Below, piece by piece: positions 22,213 through 29,004 of a stretch of DNA of 44,092 nt. The position numbers were made by a program, and so were the translations under genes. The notes under the pieces are model-generated. The model was not told where the DNA came from. It saw nothing but the letters and a program-made list of their open reading frames with translations, and did not search any database. This DNA is from a virus. Where the stretch lies: positions 1-44,092 of the IMG/VR virus record IMGVR_UViG_3300031227_000106, one strand, 5' to 3'. Each line of letters starts with the position of its first letter. Position 1 is the first letter of the stretch.

Positions 22213-22553
22213 TGCTGGCCCTCCCGTAACGCCTGCTCGACACCCACCTCGCCGCTAATGCCCTCGGCGTCGACACCCGAATCCAGATCCAACAACTCGC
22301 CCACCAACCGCACGATCTCCGCCTGGAATCGCGTCACCCGCAGCGAATACGACATGAACATATTTGTCTCACGTTCGCATTGAATGGCGTTTGTCGCTGC
22401 CTTTCGTACCTCCTCCGCGTTGGCACGGATTTTGATAGCGATCAGTGCCGTATCCACCAGTCGCCTATCGTTGCCTGTCGTGCCGTCGTGCGGATGTTGG
22501 GGTAGCGTGTCAGCGTCTTGCCACCGTGCGGTTTCGCTTTGTCCATCAGTCAT
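22209..22553 (-). CDS. Hypothetical protein of recombination operon
   Basis: This 114-aa acidic protein has a polar, His/Asp-rich N-terminus (residues 1-30) and a long helical region (about 32-95). ACAGGAGAACTATT precedes the ATG at 22553. It is the first clear gene after the strong terminator at 22661-22699, so it should begin the Sak4/SSB operon, although no convincing promoter was found between. Family not recognised. Confidence 0.6.
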   Translation of the reverse strand: MTDGQSETARWQDADTLPQHPHDGTTGNDRRLVDTALIAIKIRANAEEVRKAATNAIQCERETNMFMSYSLRVTRFQAEIVRLVGELLDLDSGVDAEGISGEVGVEQALREGQQ

Positions 22554-22653
22554 AATAGTTCTCCTGTATTAGTAACCCGCCATCCGCATCCAGCATCAGG
22601 CGGTGGGCCGTTTCCTCTCGGCGTCGTGCCGAGGTTCGCATCCGTGCGCTCAT
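22546..22653 (-). CDS. Possible 35-aa leader gene
   Basis: A short frame (ATG 22653, TGA 22548-22546) covers the only gap between the terminator and the recombination operon and overlaps the next start. The product is Arg-rich at first (MSARMRTSARRREET) and acidic later. It lacks a good ribosome-binding site, and its 3' end contains the AGGAG for the next gene. It could be a leader peptide or chance. Confidence 0.3.
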   Translation of the reverse strand: MSARMRTSARRREETAHRLMLDADGGLLIQENYYD

Positions 22654-22660
22654 CCGTTGT

Positions 22661-22699
22661 AAAAATCCCCCGACGGGCTTGATACCAACCCGCCGAGGG
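22661..22699 (-). terminator. Strong intrinsic terminator after early operon
   Basis: On the minus strand the arms 22699-22687 and 22680-22667 pair over 13 bp (three G-U), with a 6-base loop, followed by ATTTTTA (22666-22660). It sits 30 bases after the ParB-like stop. A second perfect 9-bp hairpin (22701-22723, loop TTGTT) precedes it and may stabilise or signal termination. Confidence 0.8.
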
Positions 22700-22700
22700 T

Positions 22701-22723
22701 GCCGCCGACAACAAGTCGGCGGC
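22701..22723. repeat. Perfect 9-bp GC-rich hairpin before terminator
   Basis: GCCGCCGAC and GTCGGCGGC flank a 5-base loop directly after the ParB-like gene and one base before the terminator stem. It has no U-run of its own. It could protect mRNA 3' ends or act as an extra pause site. Confidence 0.65.
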
Positions 22724-22728
22724 GTTCG

Positions 22729-23541
22729 CTACGCGTTTCTTAACTTGACCGCCAAGTTCTCGATGCGAGCGGCTGCAACCGGGCCGTCCCTGCGGATCTC
22801 ACCAGCGAGCGTGTCGAGAAAGTCGGCAATACGTTCACGGTATCCACTGGCTTGGCAAAATGCTTCGGCCTCATTATTCAATAGGCCCCACGGCGGGATG
22901 TCTTCCGGTTCAGGTTTTGGTTCATCTTCCGGATCCTCTTCCTCGAACTCGTAGCCCTCGGGCGGTTCTTCGTCTTCGTAGACTTCTATGATCTCTGGTT
23001 CGTCCTCTGGCGGCTCATCGGTGTCGGATTGAGTAGAGCCGATATTTGCAGTGTTAGTTGTGCGGCCGTCTTTGCCAGTACGGGTATCTGACTTCAAAAG
23101 TTTTGAAGTGGCTTCAAGTTCGCGTCGATACTTTGCAACCGTAACGTCACTCACCCCCACGTACTCCGCAATCTGCCGATCAGACATCTTGGCACCATTC
23201 GGATGCAGCAACGCACCCTTGACGGCCTTCTCTTTATCACCAGCGGTCCTTCGCTGCCCGTGGTCCTGGTTCACTGAATATGAAAACCACTGAGCATCTT
23301 CAACCGTGCCATCACGAACGTCGCACCGCATTTTATCAATGCCCACCTTTTTAGCCGCGTGCCAGCGATGAATACCATCGGAGATCCAATAATCGACGCT
23401 GTCAAAAAATACTATAATTGGAGGGAACACCGCACCTGTATCCAACGCTTGGGCATACTCCGAAACCGCTTTAGTATTAACCTTTACACGGGATTGAGTT
23501 TTTCCGTCCAGGCGGAGCTTTTCGAGCTTTATGTTTTTCAT
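22729..23541 (-). CDS. ParB-like nuclease-domain protein with acidic hinge
   Basis: From ATG 23541 (AAAGGA ten bases before) this is a 270-aa protein. The ParB/Srx motif ISDGIHRWHAA is at residues 53-63, followed by a helix-turn-helix (KMSDRQIAEYVGVSDVTVAKYRREL, about 118-142). Next come an extremely acidic Glu/Pro stretch (about 170-215) and a helical end. This layout is common in planctomycetes and their mobile elements. It probably binds DNA for regulation or replication rather than partitioning, since no ParA was seen. It overlaps the winged-helix-like gene upstream. Confidence 0.8.
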   Translation of the reverse strand: MKNIKLEKLRLDGKTQSRVKVNTKAVSEYAQALDTGAVFPPIIVFFDSVDYWISDGIHRWHAAKKVGIDKMRCDVRDGTVEDAQWFSYSVNQDHGQRRTAGDKEKAVKGALLHPNGAKMSDRQIAEYVGVSDVTVAKYRRELEATSKLLKSDTRTGKDGRTTNTANIGSTQSDTDEPPEDEPEIIEVYEDEEPPEGYEFEEEDPEDEPKPEPEDIPPWGLLNNEAEAFCQASGYRERIADFLDTLAGEIRRDGPVAAARIENLAVKLRNA

Positions 23542-23878
23542 ACGCTTCAATTCCTTTCTTGGTAATCATGTAGTACCTAACCCCATCAACAACTTTTGTT
23601 GCTACTCGCCCACTTTTAGTAAGGTACATCTTTCTATATACGATGTACCTGAGCCCAATTGCTATTTGCACACTCATCGGTTGTGAGGATGTATTTCCGG
23701 TTTTATCACGGTATGCTGGTGAGCATAGAAAAGACCTAACCGCATTTTCTGGCGGTACAAGGCGGCCTACGATTGACGCCATCTGCGTAATAGATAGCCA
23801 GCCCTTATTGCGCATGTGGCCATATATGTCATAGATAGTTATATTGAGCCTAGTGTCGGGTGTTTTTTGGATCATCAT
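23477..23878 (-). CDS. Winged-helix-like DNA-binding protein
   Basis: This 133-aa basic protein reads as an alpha/beta winged helix: helices around residues 14-65, then a beta wing (GRVATKVVDGVRYYMITKKG, about 90-109) and a Lys/Arg-rich tail. It sits between two ParB-like genes and overlaps both, so the three probably act together as DNA-binding regulators. The ATGA junction supports translation. Recognition is by pattern only. Confidence 0.6.
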   Translation of the reverse strand: MMIQKTPDTRLNITIYDIYGHMRNKGWLSITQMASIVGRLVPPENAVRSFLCSPAYRDKTGNTSSQPMSVQIAIGLRYIVYRKMYLTKSGRVATKVVDGVRYYMITKKGIEAYEKHKARKAPPGRKNSIPCKG

Positions 23879-24885
23879 TTGTTAGCGATAACCCTCATTC
23901 TAAAGTTTATTTTTTCCCACAGTTTGATAACTTTTCGCATGTCAGTGTCTGTAGTAATCTGCAACTCGTCCCAGGCCGTAAACCTGTCGCCACCATTTTC
24001 GTGCTCCAAGAAATCGGCCAACTTTTCAAGACACCCCACAAGTTTATCGCGGCGTACATAGGTAAGAGCCTTTGGTGACAGTTTTTTTGTTTTACGTTTA
24101 TTTGTATATGCTCTTGATTTATCCGCCAACTCTCTTTCTATTTTCCTTATAACTGTTCGCCTTCCACTTTCCGACTTTGGCTTACTTGCTCGTGCTACCA
24201 ACTTTATCGTTGCGTCCCTTGTTGGTTTGTGCTGCGACACCAGGCTGCCGACTTTTGTAAACGCTCCAGTGTCGCCTTCTAGTTTTTTCAGTGGTTCGAG
24301 TACGCCATTGGGAACGTGGGAGACATCAACCCCCCGGTCACTCAACTCCATCCGCACCTTTGCACCACGCAACTGGTGATTAAGTCCGTTGGAACTGACC
24401 ATGTAGAGCATCACCGCATCGGACACTTTCATGTCATGTGCGTTCACCATGTAGACAGCGTGAGCCATACGCTCTTGAGGTGTTGTACGGCTACCGTGGC
24501 TAACATTGGCGGCACGGGCGATAGCTTCCAACAGGAACCTCTCTGTTGTCTCAAGTTCATAAACATATATATCTGGATTTTTTGCAACTTCGCCAGAATC
24601 AATCAAGGACTTCACTGCGTGACATCGCTGATTGCCACTGGTTAAAACAAAGCCACTTCCTGTCTTAAAGACGACAGGAGATGGAAACGTATCTCCGTTG
24701 TACATCCCCACGGCATAATCCTTAATGAGATCCGCAACAAGCGGCTCTCCAATGCGGGCACCGTTTATAGATGACTCAGCAAGGTCAATTTGTGAAAACT
24801 TGATCGTTCTCATGGAATATGGGATATTCATTGCTGAAAAATCACTCTCGGCCTTGAGATCCGCACACCACTTTAACTTAAGCAT
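23875..24885 (-). CDS. ParB-like domain protein
   Basis: This 336-aa protein has a ParB-like N-terminal domain with LTSGNQRCHA at residues 81-90 and an upstream INGARIGEP segment that parallels the ParB substrate loop. A helical middle follows (about 110-190, HGSRTTPQERMAHAVYM), then a Lys/Arg-rich region (about 225-280). AAGGAGTAACGAAG precedes the ATG. It may be a DNA-binding or nucleotide-hydrolysing regulator. ParB-like domains bind CTP in other systems, which cannot be judged here. Confidence 0.75.
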   Translation of the reverse strand: MLKLKWCADLKAESDFSAMNIPYSMRTIKFSQIDLAESSINGARIGEPLVADLIKDYAVGMYNGDTFPSPVVFKTGSGFVLTSGNQRCHAVKSLIDSGEVAKNPDIYVYELETTERFLLEAIARAANVSHGSRTTPQERMAHAVYMVNAHDMKVSDAVMLYMVSSNGLNHQLRGAKVRMELSDRGVDVSHVPNGVLEPLKKLEGDTGAFTKVGSLVSQHKPTRDATIKLVARASKPKSESGRRTVIRKIERELADKSRAYTNKRKTKKLSPKALTYVRRDKLVGCLEKLADFLEHENGGDRFTAWDELQITTDTDMRKVIKLWEKINFRMRVIANK

Positions 24886-24922
24886 CTTCGTTACTCCTTA
24901 AAAGATTTAATAAAACGTAAAC

Positions 24923-25300
24923 TTACGTAAGACTGTCCCTCTCCTTTTCGACTTCCAATACGCCGATATCAGGCCCCTCCATGTAAACGGTAGTCCGCAC
25001 TAGAAAGACTTCCTCGATGCGTATAGCGTCCCAGTTGGGTCCGTCTGGATCGTACCCGACAACCGAGAAATATTTGCCGCTGCATGGGTGTTCCAACAGT
25101 ACACGATGATAGTCGTGTGCGTCTTGCTCGAAGAAGAAATCTTCCTCTATGCTTGTGAACGTGTTGTCTGGTAGCTCGTCCAATAGCAGCACGTCTTTCA
25201 TTACGCGAAGCCAGTCGTATTCGCAGCAGTACGGTGCGTAGGGTGAGCATTGTTCCCACCAGTCGAGAAACACCTGCGGGAAGTCTCCTTTACTTAGCAT
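24923..25300 (-). CDS. Acidic hypothetical protein
   Basis: The start at ATG 25300 has AAGGGGG seven bases before and overlaps the DUF1580-like stop. The 125-aa product is strongly acidic and aromatic, with clustered Trp/Tyr/Cys (WWEQCSPYAPYCCEYDW, about 15-31) and a beta-rich second half. No motif recognised. Such small acidic early proteins can be DNA mimics or inhibitors of host functions, but this is conjecture. Confidence 0.6.
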   Translation of the reverse strand: MLSKGDFPQVFLDWWEQCSPYAPYCCEYDWLRVMKDVLLLDELPDNTFTSIEEDFFFEQDAHDYHRVLLEHPCSGKYFSVVGYDPDGPNWDAIRIEEVFLVRTTVYMEGPDIGVLEVEKERDSLT

Positions 25301-25499
25301 TGTCGCCCCCTTCGAGTTTCGCATTGAACCTGCCAACGGCCTCGACGCTCGTGTAATATCTCCCGCCGATACGATAGTGTTCAAGCGTAACGCCGTCCAC
25401 GCCCAACTTGGCCCAGTTAAAAACGGTATTGCTATGCACGCGGCAAGTCTCGCCTGCCTCAGCGAAAGTGAGTCTGTTTTCTGTCATTAAGTCATTCAT
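25290..25499 (-). CDS. DUF1580/excisionase-like HTH protein
   Basis: From ATG 25499 this 69-aa protein is a MerR/Xis-type winged helix: MTENRLTFAEAGETC, RVHSNTVFNWAKLGVDGV, LEHYRIGGRYYTSVEAVGRF. The LExYRIGGRYYTSxEAVxRF wing is what I recall from the planctomycete DUF1580 family of excisionase-like proteins, one of the best host clues in the window. It has its own promoter (25531-25558). Without a visible integrase it may regulate transcription or recombination directionality with an integrase outside the window. Confidence 0.75.
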   Translation of the reverse strand: MNDLMTENRLTFAEAGETCRVHSNTVFNWAKLGVDGVTLEHYRIGGRYYTSVEAVGRFNAKLEGGDNAK

Positions 25500-25530
25500 T
25501 GTGAAACCTGTTAATATTGTTGATTTCTGT

Positions 25531-25558
25531 ATTCTAGCAATTCGGATTCTCACGTCAA
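25531..25558 (-). promoter_or_regulatory. Promoter of the DUF1580/ParB operon
   Basis: On the minus strand TTGACG (25558-25553) and TAGAAT (25536-25531) are spaced by 16 bases, each one mismatch from consensus, and lie 32 bases ahead of the DUF1580-like start. It lies just downstream of the XRE gene terminator, so it restarts transcription. Confidence 0.7.
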
Positions 25559-25633
25559 CACCAATCCAGCGAATCCGGCCGGGTTGTTAGATGTTGTAAA
25601 CGAGTTACGATATATTCGCACGACGCCCGCGCA

Positions 25634-25659
25634 TAAAAAAAGCCGCCCGAAGACGGCTT
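25634..25659 (-). terminator. UUCG-loop intrinsic terminator after XRE gene
   Basis: On the minus strand AAGCCGTC, the stable tetraloop TTCG, and GGCGGCTT form an 8-bp stem (one G-U), followed by T residues to 25634. It begins 14 bases after the XRE stop and closes the transcript from the 26.9-kb promoter. Confidence 0.9.
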
Positions 25660-25672
25660 GTGTGAATGTTTT

Positions 25673-25894
25673 TCAGTCCTCGGCCAAATCCTTCCACGGC
25701 ACACCTAATGCTGTGGCTAGCCGCCGCAGGCTATCGATCGTTGGATGGTACACGCCACGCTCCCATTTGGAGATGTCGGCCTGATCTATGCCGCTCATCT
25801 CGGCGAGTTGTGCCTGGGTTAGCTCGTCGGCTCGACGGAAGTCGCGGATGCGAGCACCAGTGTAGTTCCACGCGGTGGGGTGTTTTTTAGACAT
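25673..25894 (-). CDS. XRE-family Cro/CI-like regulator
   Basis: This 73-aa protein is a single HTH_XRE domain: IRDFRRADELTQAQLAEMSGIDQADISKWERGVYHPTIDSLRRLATALGV covers the five-helix fold (about residues 16-66). It is of Cro size, lacking a CI-type cleavage domain. It is the last gene before the UUCG terminator and lies downstream of the 26.9-kb promoter with its palindrome, a layout expected for an autoregulated early switch. Confidence 0.9.
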   Translation of the reverse strand: MSKKHPTAWNYTGARIRDFRRADELTQAQLAEMSGIDQADISKWERGVYHPTIDSLRRLATALGVPWKDLAED

Positions 25895-25898
25895 TGGT

Positions 25899-26057
25899 TT
25901 AGTTTCCCGCGTCGATTACCACTTGGCAGGCGACTTTGTACCGCAGTGGGGCGTTAGTTGTCAGCGTTCGCAGCATACCAGCGGCCAGCCGTGCGTTGTG
26001 GGCCAGAGGTTTCGGTGTTGTCAGTCCCAGTAGTTCTATTGCTCGGTCGTAGGTCAT
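25899..26057 (-). CDS. Small hypothetical protein with duplicated 5' leader
   Basis: The start at ATG 26057 is chosen because a strong AGGAGAGAACG ribosome-binding site sits in the 34-bp repeat shared with 26872-26905. The 52-aa product is helical (AIELLGL, LAHNARLAAGMLRTL) and neutral. The gene lies between the transglycosylase-like and XRE genes. No function recognised. Confidence 0.55.
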   Translation of the reverse strand: MTYDRAIELLGLTTPKPLAHNARLAAGMLRTLTTNAPLRYKVACQVVIDAGN

Positions 26058-26086
26058 CGTTCTCTCCTGGTTAGTTGTTGTTTGCC
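26053..26086. repeat. 34-bp direct repeat, copy 1 (ribosome-binding leader)
   Basis: This block is identical to 26872-26905 and, on the minus strand, contains the AGGAGAGAACGATGAC start region of the 52-aa gene. The repeats flank the transglycosylase-like gene and the end of the preceding small gene, so recombination between them would delete that gene cleanly. Confidence 0.9.
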
Positions 26087-26682
26087 GTGTTATCAAATAA
26101 TGGCGTGTCTTCCCACTCTTTCGCCTCGATTTTGTCGATCATCCAATCAAACCTAGATAACCCGCTACCGTCGCATGTATCCACCCCGAGATTTTCAAAT
26201 AATCGCCAGCGGCGTGGCGTGTTGATCCGTCCAACGTGTGTATGTTTGCCTAACAGTTGAGCAGTTTTAATGATATCAAAACATGCCTGGGCTTCCTTAA
26301 ATGCATTGGTGCCACCAATAAAAATTGCGTCAACAAACTCCCACGGTATCGGCAAATCTTCGATGCCATCCTGTGCCACTAGTGCTACCGGCCAACCAAT
26401 CAATTTCGTGTACCATACATCAAACGCTTCGAGGGTTCGACGGGCCGAACCCACCACATCCGGCGAACACACAAACAGACATTGCTCTCGGCTAGCATAG
26501 TCGCGCTTCAGTAAACGTAAAAATTCAGTAGCATTAAATTTTGAGTACGCACCGTTATCCACCGCGAATATACCGCCCCAGTTTTTATGTCGCGTCAACG
26601 GCGTTATTAGTTGCCCACCGATACAATCGTAATGGGTTCGATCTATCATGCCCTTTGGCGATGCGTCGTAGAGTAGTTTCAT
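26071..26682 (-). CDS. DpdA / tRNA-guanine transglycosylase-like protein
   Basis: This 203-aa TIM-barrel-like protein shows motifs placed as in TGT and phage DpdA proteins. CSPD (72-75) fits the first acidic position, AQDG (103-106) resembles the Gln-Gly-Gly loop, and FIGGT (121-125) the GG specificity loop. HVGRIN (149-154) and VDTCDGSGLSR (167-177) match the late nucleophile region. DpdA enzymes swap guanine for 7-deazaguanine in DNA, protecting phages from restriction. The protein is short for DpdA and no queuosine-precursor genes are in the window, so the base would have to come from the host. Identification is by remembered motifs. Confidence 0.55.
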   Translation of the reverse strand: MKLLYDASPKGMIDRTHYDCIGGQLITPLTRHKNWGGIFAVDNGAYSKFNATEFLRLLKRDYASREQCLFVCSPDVVGSARRTLEAFDVWYTKLIGWPVALVAQDGIEDLPIPWEFVDAIFIGGTNAFKEAQACFDIIKTAQLLGKHTHVGRINTPRRWRLFENLGVDTCDGSGLSRFDWMIDKIEAKEWEDTPLFDNTANNN

Positions 26683-26687
26683 GGCAA

Positions 26688-26876
26688 TTACTCTCGGTAA
26701 ATAGCCAACAGGTTAATCTCGATCACGCTACCACCGAGATCAAGGATTCGCGTCAAGGCTGCTCGCCGGCCTGCGCTTTCATTTGGCGAATCAATGGTGG
26801 GGCACAGTGAGAGGATCTGACCGTCGAGCGTGTAAATGACTTGAAACTGATATGCCAAGGTCGCGGAAGTTGTCAT
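26688..26876 (-). CDS. Small hypothetical protein, first early gene
   Basis: The ATG at 26876 follows the 34-bp repeat with AGGAGAGAACG and lies about 40 bases downstream of the 26.9-kb promoter. The 62-aa product is a small alpha/beta protein (AYQFQVIYTLDGQI, AALTRILDLGGSVIEINLLA). First position after a promoter suggests immediate early expression. Family unknown. Longer upstream starts would run through the promoter and are rejected. Confidence 0.55.
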   Translation of the reverse strand: MTTSATLAYQFQVIYTLDGQILSLCPTIDSPNESAGRRAALTRILDLGGSVIEINLLAIYRE

Positions 26877-26905
26877 CGTTCTCTCCTGGTTAGTTGTTGT
26901 TTGCC
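26872..26905. repeat. 34-bp direct repeat, copy 2 (ribosome-binding leader)
   Basis: This block is identical to 26053-26086 and forms the untranslated leader and start of the 62-aa gene right after the early promoter. Confidence 0.9.
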
Positions 26906-26921
26906 CCTCACTTCTATTTCT

Positions 26922-26949
26922 ATTATATGGGTATCGCCACATAATGCAA
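26922..26949 (-). promoter_or_regulatory. Early promoter
   Basis: A perfect TATAAT (26927-26922) on the minus strand is preceded after 16 bases by TTGCAT (26949-26944). It separates the tail-tip/zinc gene cluster from the early genes. The start point would fall near 26915, leaving a ~40-nt leader. Confidence 0.65.
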
Positions 26950-26964
26950 TAGGGGAACACCACC

Positions 26965-26986
26965 ATTTCATGAAAATAATGAAAAT
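26965..26986. promoter_or_regulatory. Candidate operator upstream of early promoter
   Basis: A 10-bp palindrome TTTCATGAAA (26966-26975) lies about 17 bases upstream of the -35 and overlaps one of two direct copies of ATTTTCAT on the minus strand, nine bases apart. It is a plausible activator or repressor site, for example for the XRE protein. Confidence 0.45.
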
Positions 26987-27041
26987 AACCAGAATCGGCC
27001 CGATATAGGGAGAAACCCCATGTTAGCAATGGCCTATAGAA

Positions 27042-27479
27042 TCACCACTTATCCAGCGGGCAATTTTCGGTTCCCAGCCGGGCCTTGTTAAAAACAGCCA
27101 TACCCCGGCGGCTCACACAACACCTGCATTTGCCGCATCGCTGCTCGTTAGTATGATACTCGTCGCAAGTCTCGCAGATTTCGAGTATAGCAATAACCTC
27201 CGCATCCGTGCGTCTGGGCTTGCCCGCCTGCCGCCATCGTCGTAGTGCTAGCCGCCAGTTCTTCGCATCCTCCAGCGTCCAGCCTAACTTCTCGCCCTCG
27301 GCTAAATCGCATTGTAGCTGGCGTGCCTGCTCCGCCTTTTCTTCCGTCCCCAGCGGCCGACAGTTGCGGCGAGGTGGTTTGTCGGATCTGCGTTTGTAGA
27401 TCCAGCCGCATGTCTGGCATTGCCAGAGGCCATCGTCGTTGAGATCAAAATTGCAATCGATCACACTGATAGCACGCAA
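27042..27479 (-). CDS. Zinc-ribbon protein at end of tail operon
   Basis: This 145-aa basic protein has an N-terminal ribbon (CQTCGW, about residues 21-26) followed by Arg-rich KRRSDKPPRRNC. A helical middle follows, then a Cys-rich C-terminal cluster (CETC, CGKCRCC, CPLDKW). It probably binds two or more zinc ions. The frame opens with TTG at 27479; GTG at 27464 is an alternative overlapping the previous stop. Its function, perhaps nucleic-acid binding or a small virion component, is not apparent. Confidence 0.6.
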   Translation of the reverse strand: MRAISVIDCNFDLNDDGLWQCQTCGWIYKRRSDKPPRRNCRPLGTEEKAEQARQLQCDLAEGEKLGWTLEDAKNWRLALRRWRQAGKPRRTDAEVIAILEICETCDEYHTNEQRCGKCRCCVSRRGMAVFNKARLGTENCPLDKW

Positions 27480-28024
27480 GTTGAAGAACTAGGGGCACAA
27501 CTTCCGCCACTTGTATAATCCAAATATGGGACGTTGCCGATGTCTGAACAGTCAATGGTAGCTCCCGAAACGGCTTTGTACCATTCGATAGATGGTTGCG
27601 TACATCCGTCGGCAGCAGCATAGATGCATAACTGTACTCTCACATAACAGTTACTGGCATCAACTGAACCAATAGTTAAAAACAGATCAGAGAAATCGCA
27701 CGCACTGGGAAAATTAACACCGTACGCCCAAACGCAGGGGAAGTCTGGATACTGCCGAGTGACAACATAATCACCATTATGAACAGAGCAATCGCAATCG
27801 CCAACACCTAACCCATCCAGCGTTATGGTAATAGAATCGTAGGCGGTGCCAGCAATGCAATAATCGCAACTGGTTGTAGGTCCCGGCCCCGGCCCCGGCT
27901 CGGTACAGCAACATGGATACCCCGGTGACATCTGCATTTTCGGAACCCAGATATGCGGGAACTTGTGTAGCGGCTGGTTGAGTATCTCACCGCAACCGGA
28001 GAATAGTGGCTGCCATATTCGCAT
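27461..28024 (-). CDS. Cys-rich tail-tip or appendage protein
   Basis: From ATG 28024 (TAATG overlap) this is a 187-aa protein. After ~30 residues comes a knob with CCCTEPGPGPGPTTSCDYC, then a beta-rich domain with about 15 Cys in total. The Pro/Gly linker and many disulphide-capable cysteines suggest an extracellular virion part, likely at the tail tip. Similar Cys-rich PGPGP proteins occur in planctomycete-associated phages as far as I recall. No enzyme motif. A later start (MQMSPG) is possible. Confidence 0.6.
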   Translation of the reverse strand: MRIWQPLFSGCGEILNQPLHKFPHIWVPKMQMSPGYPCCCTEPGPGPGPTTSCDYCIAGTAYDSITITLDGLGVGDCDCSVHNGDYVVTRQYPDFPCVWAYGVNFPSACDFSDLFLTIGSVDASNCYVRVQLCIYAAADGCTQPSIEWYKAVSGATIDCSDIGNVPYLDYTSGGSCAPSSSTCVLSV

Positions 28025-28617
28025 TAGGCGGGGCACTCCACCTGATAAAAATGCCACCATTCATTGGTTTCGTCCCACTCGATGAAAGCAATGCCGTTGT
28101 TATCGCCATCCCAATCCATGATGTTATAAACATCCAGGGATTCGCTCGTACTGTCGGGATCAGACAGCGGACTCGTGCCGCTAATAGTAGTTACATTGTC
28201 AACAGTGTGTAGCCCCGTCCCCGCCAGGGTTTCCGCTAAAATACATCGACAACGATCATAATTACGCGATAGCACTGACACCGGCTCCCATACCGAGCCA
28301 TTATCCGTCCCCAGCGGCCGACAGCACACCCAAGAGCCCTCAGTGGCCCCACAGCTACCCGTAGTGTCTCGCACCGTATACCGGGCCACCAGATCGGCTG
28401 TCAGCTCACCGTCGCCGCTATCACCTGACGCAGCCCAGTTGCCCGGCGAGCCCTGTGCATTGTCGTCGTCGTCGAAGTCCTCGATCAGCCGGAACCAGAC
28501 TAGATCGCTGCCCGTGCGATCCTTTTGTATCGGCGGCAGGTTATCAATACCCGTCGCCTCAACAGCTTGGACAACTGCCGCTATGCGTTTTGTGCTTTGG
28601 TTGTTAAAAACTGGCAT
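28024..28617 (-). CDS. Tail structural protein
   Basis: This 197-aa acidic protein is beta-rich, with an Asp-run (FDDDDN), a Cys-containing middle (GATEGSWVCCRPLG, RCRCIL) and an aromatic C-terminus (EWDETNEWWHFYQ). It is encoded between the tail-tip proteins and has no signal peptide. Order relative to the tape measure indicates a distal tail component. Family not recognised. Confidence 0.6.
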   Translation of the reverse strand: MPVFNNQSTKRIAAVVQAVEATGIDNLPPIQKDRTGSDLVWFRLIEDFDDDDNAQGSPGNWAASGDSGDGELTADLVARYTVRDTTGSCGATEGSWVCCRPLGTDNGSVWEPVSVLSRNYDRCRCILAETLAGTGLHTVDNVTTISGTSPLSDPDSTSESLDVYNIMDWDGDNNGIAFIEWDETNEWWHFYQVECPA

Positions 28618-28620
28618 GGA

Positions 28621-28995
28621 TCAATCTTCGTACAATCTAACGTCTAGTTTGCATTCCCCGGTGTCGGCTATCGCCCACAATACTACAGACGGTGCCATAC
28701 GCAAAAACGAAAACTCGCCTGGTTTTAGCTTGCCAAATTCCTCAATAGATGTTCCTGCGGTATCGGCAGGTCCAAAAACGACATAGTTTGTTTCGTCAAG
28801 GTTACGCAAATATAGAACACCATTGACGGCAATATCACCTATATCAACCACCTCGGCAGCTACCCCGATCTTTTGAACGTGCCCGCCTCGGCCAACGGCC
28901 GACTGATCTATCTGTAGACTGCCGGGGTTGATCGTGTCCAGCACATTTGTATTTGTGATCTGTGCGTTGAATGAAATGCTAATTTCGTCGGCCAT
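28621..28995 (-). CDS. Small tail structural protein
   Basis: This 124-aa beta-sandwich-like protein (ISISFNAQITNTN, GVLYLRNLDETNYVVFGP, KLDVRLYED) has TTAAGGAG before the ATG. Its pattern, with LxNLDxTNYVxxG, resembles small phage tail-associated or stabilising proteins. It lies three genes after the tape measure. Role at the tail tip inferred from position. Confidence 0.6.
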   Translation of the reverse strand: MADEISISFNAQITNTNVLDTINPGSLQIDQSAVGRGGHVQKIGVAAEVVDIGDIAVNGVLYLRNLDETNYVVFGPADTAGTSIEEFGKLKPGEFSFLRMAPSVVLWAIADTGECKLDVRLYED

Positions 28996-29004
28996 GATGG
29001 CTCC

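Noticed and set aside
25290-25900. Lysogeny module with integrase and attachment site
   Set aside because: XRE and Xis-like genes are present but no tyrosine or serine recombinase motif or attachment-like repeat was seen, so temperate lifestyle is not claimed.
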